Positions 53,062 to 63,478 of a stretch of DNA of 64,000 nucleotides are shown here, piece by piece. This DNA comes from Tetradesmus obliquus. Lineage: Eukaryota > Chlorophyta > Chlorophyceae > Sphaeropleales > Scenedesmaceae. Position 1 is the first letter of the stretch. Every line of letters begins with the position of its first letter. The translations under genes and the position numbers were made by a program. The notes beneath the pieces are model-generated. The model searched no databases. It saw only the letters and a list, made by a program, of their open reading frames with translations, and had not been told where the DNA came from. Location: NCBI GenBank assembly GCA_030272155.1, contig CP126206.1, positions 744,001 through 808,000 of the forward strand, written 5' to 3'.

Positions 53062-53322
53062 TTACTGCCGCAGTAACTTCAGCTGGTACAAGCTAAGAAC
53101 AGTCCACGCAACCATGCACCGCAATTCCAGAATAACAGCAATATCGTAGATGACTTTGGGCGAGTTAGGCTGTCCCGTGCACGGCATTGCTTGCCGGAGA
53201 ATTGTGTTCTCTGTGCATGGCGCAGCATTCGGGATCCTTGGGTCAAGGGCATGCTGCAACGTGGCACCGGTTTCTGTTAGGACAGTTTTGTTGTCGTTCA
53301 AGCGCCAGCCATCCTCCATGGT
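53062..53322 (-). CDS. Terminal exon of an unidentified host gene, probably cut off by transposon insertion
   Basis: The frame follows a good acceptor (a T-rich run ending TCAG at 53325-53323) and runs 86 codons to TAA, starting with Thr-Met-Glu-Asp-Gly-Trp. It has mixed, non-repetitive composition, unlike nearby chance frames, and ends with a hydrophobic stretch. No family is recognised. The upstream part should lie to the right, beyond the transposon inserted at 53408-57760. Fragments such as the MGRPSKPNLADV frame near 57804 are candidates but unproven. Confidence 0.4.
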   Translation of the reverse strand, partial: TMEDGWRLNDNKTVLTETGATLQHALDPRIPNAAPCTENTILRQAMPCTGQPNSPKVIYDIAVILELRCMVAWTVLSLYQLKLLRQ

Positions 53323-53407
53323 CTGAGAAACAATGTAAAAGCGGCCTAGGTGTCAGGCTGCAAATACAGCTTAAGCAGCATCAACTGCCACAAAGGAGGA
53401 TGCAGAG

Positions 53408-54127
53408 CAGTAGGCTGCAAAAAGAAGCCTGACGGTTGTTGTATTGCCGGTTGATGCAAGCATCGATTCAGCGCTCGAAACTCCAGCATTACGTTTATTG
53501 GTGTCCCACTTGTACTCCCAGAAGTACGGGCGGAACAGCCTCTGCAGCCACACAAAGCATCCCAGAACTCGTCGTGTTACCAATGAAAAAGTAACAACAT
53601 AGGTTTGACCGCGCTGCACTCTGCAAGCACAGCCGCTGAGGACCGGCTCGCACCAGCCGCGCACGCAGGGGCCTTTGGGTGACACCACCAGCAGCAGCAG
53701 CACAGGTGGGCAGCAACACGACCAGTGCATTTTACATTCTGCACAGGCACCAAAAATAGGGGGCTCCAAAACACGTCTTTTCAGTGCCAGGCAGTCATGG
53801 CAGCACACAGTCAGCTGCCAGTTGCAAGATGCGTGCAACACATCATCACGAATACACACATGCAGCTGCAGCACAAGGCACGCAATAGACAATAAGAAAC
53901 CAATGAGGCATTCCAGGAACAGCAGGGGGGCTGCAGCAGCCAGAAACAGCCGCTCCCGCCATTTCTTAAGGGCACCCGTTTAATCGAATTGTGGAGTCTA
54001 CAGACGTCCCAGCGGCAATATAAGCACACCAGATGGCAGCCACACATCTCGTATTTCATCCATCAATTTGGCTCAGACTTCCGCCGTATCCACCAATTTG
54101 GCTCAGACTTCTTTTTGCAGCCTACTG
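53408..54127. repeat. Left terminal direct repeat of the second element (720 bp)
   Basis: It has perfect 20-bp inverted ends. It differs from the right copy by a 30-bp internal tandem duplication of a CCACCAATTTGGCTCAGACTT-like block near 54062-54110 and by scattered substitutions. A minus-strand frame is open for about 200 codons (53977-53371). It has a hydrophobic N-terminal part and many Cys, but no ATG at its beginning. Confidence 0.88.
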
Positions 54128-54798
54128 ATGCGGTGCAGGCGTTTGGAGGTTTTGGTACATTCGGCACTTGCTGCTAGCACGCTTGATCTCCAGGCCCCTC
54201 GCTTTTCGTAATTGTGCATTCACTATACTAGTTTGTTTGTATGGCGTCTGAGCTTCGTTTGTCTCCGCTTGAGATCGGCAGCAGCTGAGAAGTACTGCTT
54301 TTGCTCTGTTGGCCCTTCGTGGGCACATTGTAGCGACACAGATCCATGGCTGCAGTTCGAATCAGCTTCTTGTTTATTACAAGCATCTGATGTGCCAGGC
54401 ACGCTTGTAGCAGCGCCGGATTGTGTCAGCTGAGGGCCACCAGACAGGACCGCACCAGCCAGGCTTACGCTGCCGTCTGCCATCGCAACGCCGGCGAACT
54501 GGCAGGTATGCGCTCTTCCAAACAACTTGAAATAAACGTGTGACAAACTTTGCAGCATGCAGTGGCAGTGACCTGCGCAGCAGCGTGCACTTCACTCGCC
54601 ATGCTTCAAGCAGCAGTTGCTGCCCAAGAGGCACAAAGGATTGCAGGAACATGACTAGAGCGCGTAAATGCTTTCAAAATAATATACTGAAACACGTGCG
54701 TTGTGGCCTGGGGCCATGTCTGCTGCCTGCTGCAGGCATTTGAACCAAATACATCTGCACTGCTGCTGGCTGCAGCAGCAGCACCAACGGATCAGTAA
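54128..54798. other. Left interior of the second element, no supported gene
   Basis: A minus-strand frame of 111 codons (54223-54558) and a plus-strand frame (54540-54743) lack recognisable motifs. The segment starts ATGCGG, and the interior ends GCGGCAT, a short inverted pair just inside the two direct repeats. Confidence 0.4.
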
Positions 54799-56122
54799 AT
54801 GGTGTACAGCACCAGGAGCAAGGGCAGGGCCCCCACAGCAGGTGATTATTGTGCATGCTGGACCTATGCAAAAACAACCACAGTATCTTAATAGCCTGCC
54901 ATGTACAAAGGGGTTCAGTATGCTTGCACTGCTGTGCAGCACGCAGTAGCAGCAGCGCGCAGCCCGTGGCAGCGCTCAGCGGAACTGGCTGGTGACATGG
55001 CCACCACCAGCCAGAACAATGGCCTCATATGTCTCCACCAGGGACTCCACATCCCTCTGAATGCTCTCCTTCTTCAGCACATTGTAGAAGAGGTGCTGCA
55101 GCTGCTGCTTGCATGCGTCAATCGTCAGCTCCTTGCGGTTTTGCTTCTGCAGCCAGAGCTGCATGTGGTGATCCAGCCAGCCATGCACGTGCTCCACCGT
55201 CTTGTGCATGTCACTGGACAGCTCAGGCAGGTCAAACCTGTGCTCTGGCTTGATCCCCATCTTGCTCATGTCAGCCCCCTTGTGGATCTTGTCATTGTCC
55301 CAGCTGTACAGCCAGTGCTCGCCACGGCGCAGGTGCGCCATGTTTCCAGGCTCCTCTGCCTTCTCCTTGAACAGCTTCATGATGTCGTTGACCTCCATGG
55401 ATGTGACGCCCCTTGCCTTCTTGCCCTTCTTGGTCTGCAATGCAGTTGCAGGTGTGCAGCAGCAGCGGCGGCGCAGGGGGCGGCCGCGTCAGCGATTGCC
55501 AGCAGCAGCATATGCCGCCTACGTGCCACGGCTGAACAAGGGCAAGCTGGAAGTACAGCCTTCTTACAGCTCAGTTAAGAAGGTGTTTAAGAGCAGCTGC
55601 AGCTGCAGGACACACATGCGTGTTATGTCCTGCCAGCAAGTGACACGCACAGATGCGGCGCTGCCCTGCAGAGTGTGCAAGGGCAAGGGCAGCAGTTATG
55701 AGCGCGAAGCGTACGCAGCACTGGATGAGTCCACACTAATCACAGCCTGGGCAGCTGAGGCATATGTTGTGCAGGAGACAGTTGTGCATCAGGGGGAAGA
55801 GGTGAATGCAAGCAGACGCAGCTACGATATTGCAGTGTTAGAACCTGGCAAGGTGCTGGTTGAGGTGCAAGGCGAGCAGCACAGCAGCAAGCTTAACACT
55901 CAGGCTAACAATGCTGATGCAAGCCTGGCTGACAGGGTCGGCAGGGACGCAGCACTGGCAGCTGCAGCCAAGGCAGCAGGTTACAGTGTGGTGTGGCTCA
56001 GGGTGGAGGCTGCGCACACTCAGACCAACCGGCGGCAGCAGCGGCGCGGGACCATCGAGCGCGCAGTGCGCTACATGCAAGTAAAGAGCAATCAACACAA
56101 GCCGATGGAGTTCCATGGCTGA
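54799..56122 (+). CDS. PD-(D/E)XK nuclease of the second element, antisense within the transposase intron
   Basis: Exon 1 is proposed as 54799-54841 (donor GTGATT, phase 1) and exon 2 as 55446-56122, giving about 239 residues; an acceptor six bases later is also in frame. The large exon shows CSCRT, MSC and CRVC cysteines, then SYEREAYAAL, RRSYDIAV, LVEVQGEQH and GRDAALAAAAKAAGYSVVWLR. The D-x11-E-x-Q pattern, with D at 55826, E at 55862 and Q at 55868, followed by RD...AGY.v..R, is typical of Vsr/DUF559/DUF2726-like endonucleases, with Lys replaced by Gln. It aligns with the array nuclease along its length (RLxxxK, C...C, AALxCxxC, SxxE). The stop is six bases from the transposase exon boundary. 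Exon 1 is inferred from phase only. Confidence 0.72.
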
Positions 56123-56886
56123 ACTCACCTTGTAAGGTGCGCCGGGGTTGCGGTCAGCTGGCATGCCGGTGGTGCCTGTGTAGAACACCAGCTCCAGCGC
56201 GCCCAGCAGGTAGTTGACTGCTATGTAGTACTTGAGCACCAGCGGCTGCTTCAGGTTGGTCGGCAGCGTTGTCTCAAACGTGTCCTTCTCTGAGGGGACG
56301 AACCAGCCCTTCTTGCTGTTCACCTGCATGGGCATGGTCTTTGCATCTATCCAGATGACGCGCTGACCCACCCTGAAGCTGGTGGTGAAGGTTTCGAGGT
56401 GCCCTGCAGCTGTGCTGTACCTGTCGTTGAGCTGCTTGCATGTGTACTTGGGCTTGACTACTAGATCTCCAAATACCATCTCTGGGCACTCATATTGCAC
56501 TGCCCGCTCCACGGTGCTTTCTGATGCACCTCTGGCCTGCAGCATCTCATCCAACTCCGGACACTCTTGCCGTAGTTCTCTGATTGACCCGTACACCCCG
56601 CCGTCTGCGTCTACCCTGCCTTTCTTCAGATACCCCACCACCAGCTGACCATCATCCGATGAGAGCATGCGCTTCCGGCCGCTGTTGCTGCCATGGCCCT
56701 CGATGGACCCGTGCTCCACCCAGCGCTGCCCCACCGCTCAACAAAGCTGGCTGCGTCCCTAGGAGCTTTGATCTCCAGATTCTGGCAGCGCGTGAGGAAC
56801 TCGGCTGTGGCTGTTGGTATGTCACCCTTTTTTGCAACATACGCTTCTGCTGCAAGCGGGCGGTGCATGTCTGCAAACTCCTTCAT
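54976..56886 (-). CDS. Tc1/mariner-like DD34E transposase of the second element, with one frame break
   Basis: Exon 2 of the model is 55434-54976 and the main exon is 56886-56129. The intron is 56128-55435 (donor GTGAGTT, acceptor TGCAG), phase 0. The triad is visible in RVIWIDAKTM, YSWDNDKIH and SSDMHKTVEHV, with 34 residues between the last two (DD34E). A putative start is the ATG at 56886, behind an acceptor-like CCCCCACAG, so an upstream exon may exist. The frame shifts at the CCCC run 56729-56732. One missing base there would join FLTRCQNLEIKAPRDAAS to the rest, giving about 405 residues. It is either a broken gene or a homopolymer sequencing error. Confidence 0.85.
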
Positions 56887-57070
56887 GTGGGACTGTGGGG
56901 GTGGGGGCAGAACATTGGACAAATTTGCAAGGGCAGCAGCGCGGCTGTTTGTGAGTGAATTGTGGCAAGCTTGATGGTGCATATGCATGTGTGGGTGGTG
57001 TGCGCAACTGCGTTTGTGGCGGCACTAAACCCTGTGCCCTGGCAGCTGTGCACTGGTCTGACTGCGGCAT

Positions 57071-57760
57071 CAGTAGGCTGCAAAAAGAAGCCTGACGGTT
57101 GTTGTATTGCCGGTTGATGCAAGCATCGATTCAGCGCTCGAAACTCCAGCATTACGTTTATTGGTGCCCCACTTGTACTCCCAGAAGTACGGGCGGAACA
57201 GCCTCTGCAGCCACACAAAGCATCCCAGAACTCGTCGTGTTACCAATGAAAAAGTAACAACATAGGTTTGACCGCGCTGCACTCTGCAAGCACAGCCGCT
57301 GAGGACCGGCTCGCACCAGCCGCGCACGCAGGGGCCTTTGGGTGACACCACCAGCAGCAGCAGCACAGGTGGGCAGCAACACGACCAGTGCATTCCACAT
57401 TCTGCACAGGCACCAAAAATAGGGGGCTCCAAAACACGTCTTTTCAGTGCCAGGCAGTCAAGGCAGCACACAGCCAGCTGCCAGTCGCATGATGCGTGCA
57501 ACACATCATCACGAATACACACATGCAGCTGCAGCACAAGGCACGCAATAGACAATAAGAAACCAATGAGGCATTCCAGGAACAGCAGGGGGGCTGCAGC
57601 AGCCAGAAACAGCCGCTCCCGCCATTTCTTAAGGGCACCCGTTTAATCGAATTGTGGAGTCTACAGACGTCCCAGCGGCGATATAAGCACACCAGATGGC
57701 AGCCACACATCTCTATTTTTATCCACCAATTTGGCTGAGACTTCTTTTTGCAGCCTACTG
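57071..57760. repeat. Right terminal direct repeat of the second element (690 bp)
   Basis: Same sequence and 20-bp inverted ends as 53408-54127, without the 30-bp duplication. Its long minus-strand frame (57642-57070) also stays open despite substitutions, ending in TGA formed at the repeat terminus. Confidence 0.88.
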
Positions 57761-58617
57761 AGAGGCATACGTCCGCCAAGTTAGGTTTGCTTGGTCGGCC
57801 CATGATAGCACCATGGGCACTACGGCAGTCCTGCCCTACAGAGAGGCACAGCAAAGCATAGCATATCTCTATATTGCAGGTCGAAGCAAGCAATAGAACT
57901 GCACACCAAGCGGCCAGCAGTGGTTTTGATTTGGCAGGGTACAAATAGTATGATTGAGTCATACTTCAGACCAATTTCACCGCGCAAAACTTTTAAAAAG
58001 GAAGCAGCTGCTGCAGCTGCAGTTGATCTGCAAGCAGACAGGTAGCAATGGTGTATGTTTTTTTTACATCTTTTTTGTCCCTCATGCAGCATCTCATGCT
58101 GTCGTACTCCACTGTTGTTGTACTGGACTCCATGCTGACGGGGCTTTGAAATGGTTTGGACATTCTCAACAACCAGCACAGTCCCTTCAGAGCCTTGCAC
58201 AATCAGAACCACGCAACTGCCCCTGAAGGTGCATGCATGACTCTGTGTGCAGCTTGTCTGCTGAACGCACTGCTGGCAGCAAGCGACTGGATATCATGCC
58301 TGCATCAGTGGCATATCACAGATGCCACACTCCATAACAACGGCGCTGCGTGTTGGCACGCACGCAGCGCAGGGGGCTGTGGATGCACAACGTGTCACAT
58401 TGCCGTCCACTTGGTAGCTCGGATGTTGCTGAGCTTTGGGCTGCTGCAAATGTCAGCCAGCCGGCACCAGCCAGCAGTGTATCATAATCAAGCATGTAAA
58501 ACAGTGTAGAAGTCAGAAGTGTGTAGGCAGGATGCCTTGCAGTCTCGTACGCCACAACATGCTCCATTCACAACGTACATGACGCATGATACTATAGCAT
58601 GCTTGCATCTGTTGCAG
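57761..58617. other. Right flank of the second element, no supported gene
   Basis: Minus-strand frames (57820-58212 and others) may hold pieces of the host gene whose last exon is at 53062-53322, but no splice chain could be built. Confidence 0.35.
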
Positions 58618-58961
58618 CATCGATGATGCTGTACGGGAAAGTGTGCAGCCCTCCAGGAACTTTTATTCGATAGCCCAACAAGCCATTGCCAACGTCAACG
58701 ACAGCTGCATGGTGTGCAGCAGCAACGCTCGCAAAGCGAGCAAGCTGTGCACAGCATACACATCAGCACAGTGAGCTTTGCATTGCATGCAGGCATGCTG
58801 CGGCTCTGCCCAGGCCCCACCCAGCCGAAAACAACGTGAATCAGGAGGCGCGATATGCACTCAACATACTAGAGCAGCAGATTGTAGCAGAGCAAGCCAG
58901 CAGGCTGTCTGCACTTGCTGGGCAAGCAGATAGATCTGCATGGTTGACACTACTCGTATGA
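58618..58961 (+). pseudogene. Possible remnant of a third nuclease gene of the same family
   Basis: After an acceptor-like TTGCAG, one frame reads FYSIAQQAIANVNDSCMVCSS with later Cys and stops at about 58772. A second frame continues with ELCIACRH and NQEARYALNILEQQ to 58961. The order of CxxC pairs followed by an ExxxYAL-like helix resembles the N-terminal half of the nucleases at 4039 and 54799. The catalytic part is missing and a frame break is needed. Similarity by eye only. Confidence 0.25.
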
Positions 58962-61900
58962 TCAGGATGCTTTAAGTGTACATGGGGCAGCAGTGCAGCA
59001 ATTTTGTACTAGAAGGGTTGTGACCAGCATACAGCCCGGTTTTGGCAAGGCAAGCCATCAGCCTGAGGCAGAACAGCACCCATGTGGAGGTATGAGACAG
59101 CTGTATGGTAGCAGGCAGCAGCGCCACAACAGACACACCTGCTGCGGCTGCGGCTAGAAGCCACAGGTTGGCAGCTGCCACAGATTGGCAGCACTGCTGA
59201 AACAGGCAAGCAGTGCTGCTGCCACGGAATCGAAGTGCTGCTGCCCTGCCACAGAAAAAGAACAGCTGCCACCAAAATCCAGCTGCCTTTGAAAAGCAAG
59301 CGCTGCTGCCGCCAACAGCTAGCGCTGCGGTCACAGACGTGAAGCACTGCTGCCACGGACAGGCAACACCGTCACAGACAGAAGTCTGTGTTACTTCATC
59401 AAGGCTTCATGAAGGCAGTGCTGCTGCCACAGACAGGCAGCGCTGCTGCCGCAGACATGAAGCACTGCTGCCACCGACAGCAAGCGCAGCGGCCGAAACA
59501 TGGAAGCACTGCTGCCATACAAGGGCCGAGCTGCTGCCACAGACAGGCAGAGTTGCTGCCTGCGCCTGCGAGGTTACAACCTGCTCGCAGGGATTCTCAA
59601 GTATACTTGAGAATGAGTTGGGGGCAGTCTCTCCACAAGCTGGCCCTGAACATTAAAGTGCATCATGGAAAGACAACAGCTGTACAATTTGTTGTATGTA
59701 TGTGATATGAGTGTGGTGAGAGCACCGCAGCTGACATCCTGCATGAAGCAGGGTGCACTGACACAAAATTAAGACCATACCTGCTGCTCAGTCACTCAGG
59801 CCAGGCGTTCACCTCGATTTCATTATGAGATGCCGGTGCTGCACACAACCGACAACCTGCCTACTCAAACCCACATGCAGAGACTGCAAAAAAGCAGAGC
59901 GTAATGCCACATGCGCTGCCCATCTATGCCGCAGGCCTGTTGTGTGAGCAGGTAAAGTGGGTGGAAATGGGGCCGGGATACACCAGGGATGTGCCAACAA
60001 GCCCCAGACTGCCAGCATACATTGTGTGCAGCACAAGTACAGCATCTGGAGATGCACTCAACCCTATTCGCGCTCAGATATGTAGCCGAAGCAGCCTGCT
60101 GCCTTGCTGCTGTGCACATCCAGGGCAGCGCAGCAAATTGCAAGAGGCCAGAGGCCGGTCTACCAGACAGAGGCTACCCTGCAGGCGCTTGGCAGCCACC
60201 AGGTGGGTACAGAACGCATGCATACGGCAGTGCAAAAGAAGCACACACCACCCCGATTAAAAAAGGGCGCAAACCAGTCATGCTGCCTCTTACAAGCAGA
60301 AATGATGCGACCATAGCCACCTTGCAGGACAACCTGCGCCTGCAGTGCGTTACCCTTTCTCCATGGAAACAGTGGCTGCACATGTGGCAGTGGTCGCCAT
60401 ACCTCCAACAAAGGTGGCCATATGCTTGAGTAGGGACCGTTCCTTGGCTAATGTGCTGAACATATGATCAGCACACGCATTGAAACTGATCAAAGTCGAC
60501 GCAACATTGTGTCGGCACCCAGCTGTGTGAACGCCATCCCTGCTCAGCAGTGTCAAACACAGCTGTGATTGCACGAGACCACGCGTGTAAGCGCAGATTA
60601 GTATGATATTAGTCATCTGCATGACCTGCGCAAGCAACACACCCAAAAGATTCCCTGCTCAGCAAACCCAACAGCTCGTGGGGTGGCTGTGCCCTACATC
60701 TGTCTGCTGTGCCATAGACTGCTATGCCATAGACTGGTCAGTAAAACCCTGAAAAACCTCAGCCTGTTGTCCTTGCATTTGAAGGACGTCCATTGACTGC
60801 ATTGTGGACAGCACACTCTGCGCACCATGTAACATGTAGAATATACATATTCAACGCCTTGCAGCTGATGCAGCAGCTAGCGCACTCTTTCCTGCAAATG
60901 TCTAAGGACGTGTAGCCTCCGGACAAAGCATCAACTGCTGCCAGCTCCCTGCCATTTGCTGCCGAGCTGCATGACACATGCCTGTCTCTGGTCTGATTGC
61001 ACTTTAGCAACCGGCAAAAATGGTCCACAGCTGATCGGAAACAACAGCAAAGATGGTCTGCCAGATGACACCATTATATATCTTCTTCTGTACTCGACGC
61101 TGTAAACCCGGCGCCATATGAAACCCCTGCAGAGGCACACCACAATCAGCAACCTGAGAACTAGCACGACACATCATCCTGCAGCAAAGTGCTCCACACT
61201 TGCCCTGCTTGCAGCACGCCCATCAGCTCTGCTGGTAATAGTCCGCGCCAGGCTAGGCCGACAGACGGTGACCTAGCAGTGCAGTGCAACGCCTACCGCA
61301 CGGTGCAGCTGCTCAGCTGAAACACAATACAGTCAGGTTTTCCACCTGACCCAGCTACAGCGGAATGCTCATCCAGAACAGGATATGAGCGTCATATGCA
61401 CTCTGCTGGGCAGCCAGCAAGGGCGTATCTGCATGCATGCTTTCTGTCAAGACCCATGTCGTCATGCACTCTGCGTGCCAGTTTCATGTCGGAACCGCAT
61501 GCAGCAGCGACCATCCTGTGCGCACTGCGAGTGCATCGCCCTGTGCACGCCTGGCGCCAATTCCAGCATTGGCGGTGCAGCAGGTGCCTGCCTGTGCCGC
61601 ACAACACCAGAAGCAGCAGCAGCTGCCAGAAGACGTTATGCTCAAAAGACACACACAGCCTCATCACAGACACTGCCTGCTAGCCACAGAGAGGTCTCAT
61701 GGTGATATTCGCGCTGGCGCTTGCGCTTTTGAAACATATGTAACTGCGGAAATTGCAGTCAACCACCATAATAGCTGAAATGGCCACATCTCAAAGAACC
61801 CCACCCTCGCCAACCTCGCCCCCCTTGAGTGTGTGGATTGTGTCAGCATCTTGATGGCAAAGACACCACACCAGTGCAGCCGTCAACCCAGAACTGCTGT

Positions 61901-63478
61901 GCGTGCAGCAGCCGCCAACATCCCCCAAATCAGACCCTCTGCAGCATGCGTTGCATTGTTATACTTCATGGTATGAGACACCCACAGACGCCCTATAAAG
62001 GCCATCCGCATTTAAAACCATCCTGTACGCCATCATAACAGCAAACCAGACACTACTTCGGACACTGCAAAACTGAGGTCAGCGTGCTGCCATTGGACGG
62101 ACTCAGCACAACTTCCCCACACTGTGCAGGTTCAATGCATCATCACGTGGACACAGCACAGCACACACCCGCCAAAGAAAGAACACCGCATTTGAAACCT
62201 CCCTACAAGTTGAAACATCTTTCTCCACAATCTCGAACACGCCTCGGCACTGTGTATTTGCCCGACCACATTCTTAGTTGACACAACTCCAGTGTGACCC
62301 GTGTGCCACGCCCAGCTGTGTTCTGTGAAGCGTGTCAGCATCATTTGCCGGCACCGCACTCACACAAACCAGCAGCCCACCCATTACAACCATGCCCAAG
62401 CACCCGCTGCTGATATTGCCGCCACCAAGATCACGCCTGTAAGACCGCATGATCTTAGGCAATTATGCCCAACTCTGCATCACAGACAACAAGCTAGGCA
62501 TGCCCGAACAATTGCTGCCGTTTATGATTCCCACTTCTTCCACACCAACCAAAGTGAAGCTTGACTGCTGCACACGACCTGGCAAATTACTGCCAAGCAA
62601 TGAGCCCTGATAAGGTGGCAAAGGTACAAGCGCATTTGACGGCTGTCGGCAGTAAACAACACAGCCAACATCCTCCCACCAACCTCTGTTTGTGTGTGTA
62701 CTGCAGCGCTCAGCAGCATTCTTCACACTGTGAAGTTCACAGGCACATGGCGGGCAATCAACACCAGCCTATTCTCCATGTTGCAAGGACCTGTCTCCCC
62801 CCCCCCAATCACCACCACCAAAAAAAAAACGCAGACCCAGTGAACCAAGGCCACAAGTGCAGGAGTGCAGTGTACGTACGCCTGCGATACTGCATAAGCA
62901 GCAGTACTGCCCTTAAAGCAGCACAGCTGTGCCACTTGCGCGCCTGTGAGAAGCGCTTGATTCTAAATGTGAACAAGCAGCATGTTGGCTGTAACGCTGC
63001 ATTGCTCTATTGTGTGCTCTAAAAGCGAACGGTGTCAGAACCCAATGCACCGGCTGTGCCTCCAGAGGCACATGTTCTGCCTGCCTCCCTAATACAACCG
63101 GCCCACACCTCCAAGCGGCATACAGCAGCCACAGTTTTCAACCATCTCATGGGACAGAGCCGCACGAAGCCATCCTGTGTCACAAAGCCACATGTTATAC
63201 CAGACACCATCCCTAATAAGAATTGGGCCGATTGGCCCGAGAACCCAGGGTGCACACCTTGGTGCGAAGTGCATCTACACATGCGCCTGATCCTCTAAAC
63301 GCATGTGTATCCCGCCACCAGCCGATCGGCAGCTCCAGCCAAACCCTAAACTATGGACACACCTGAACCCTGCCACATGCCTAAACCTTGCCACCAGCTC
63401 ATCAAACCCTGAACCTGCACAAACAGCCGTTGCTGCCAGGACCCCCGCAACCTATGCAACCTTCCTCCAGGCGCATGC
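58962..63478. other. Unassigned sequence at the right of the window
   Basis: No gene is supported beyond the repeat at 59200-59560. Around 59820-60430 the plus strand has a Cys-rich frame (MRCRCC...CRDCKKAE) and neighbouring frames of non-repetitive composition that may be broken coding sequence. Another composition-wise plausible piece is the minus strand at 60350-60646. No family is recognised for any of them. Confidence 0.3.
59200..59560. repeat. Degenerate minisatellite of GCTGCTGCCACAGACAGGCA-type units
   Basis: Units of about 24-40 bp with GCACTGCTGCC and ACAGACAGGCAG cores repeat roughly ten times. The 147-codon plus-strand frame over it (59213-59656) is built mostly from the repeat. 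Confidence 0.8.

Larger units (their letters stand above)
53408..57760. mobile_element. Second transposon of the array type: direct repeats, inverted ends, antisense transposase/nuclease
   Basis: The element has a 720-bp left repeat, a 2943-bp interior and a 690-bp right repeat. Each repeat starts CAGTAGGCTGCAAAAAGAAG and ends with the exact reverse complement. The whole element is flanked by AGAG on both sides (53404-53407 and 57761-57764), while neither single repeat has a matching flank pair of its own. That favours insertion as one unit. The interior carries a DD34E transposase (minus) and a PD-(D/E)XK nuclease (plus). The plan matches the array element, although the sequences have diverged. 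Confidence 0.8.

Noticed and set aside
53408-57760. Interpretation of the 720/690-bp repeats as LTRs of a retrotransposon
   Set aside because: There are no reverse transcriptase, primer-binding or polypurine features, and the interior encodes a DDE transposase. The ends are 20-bp inverted repeats, not short TG...CA.
59213-59656. 147-codon plus-strand frame
   Set aside because: Mostly built from a short-unit minisatellite, with no independent evidence of coding.
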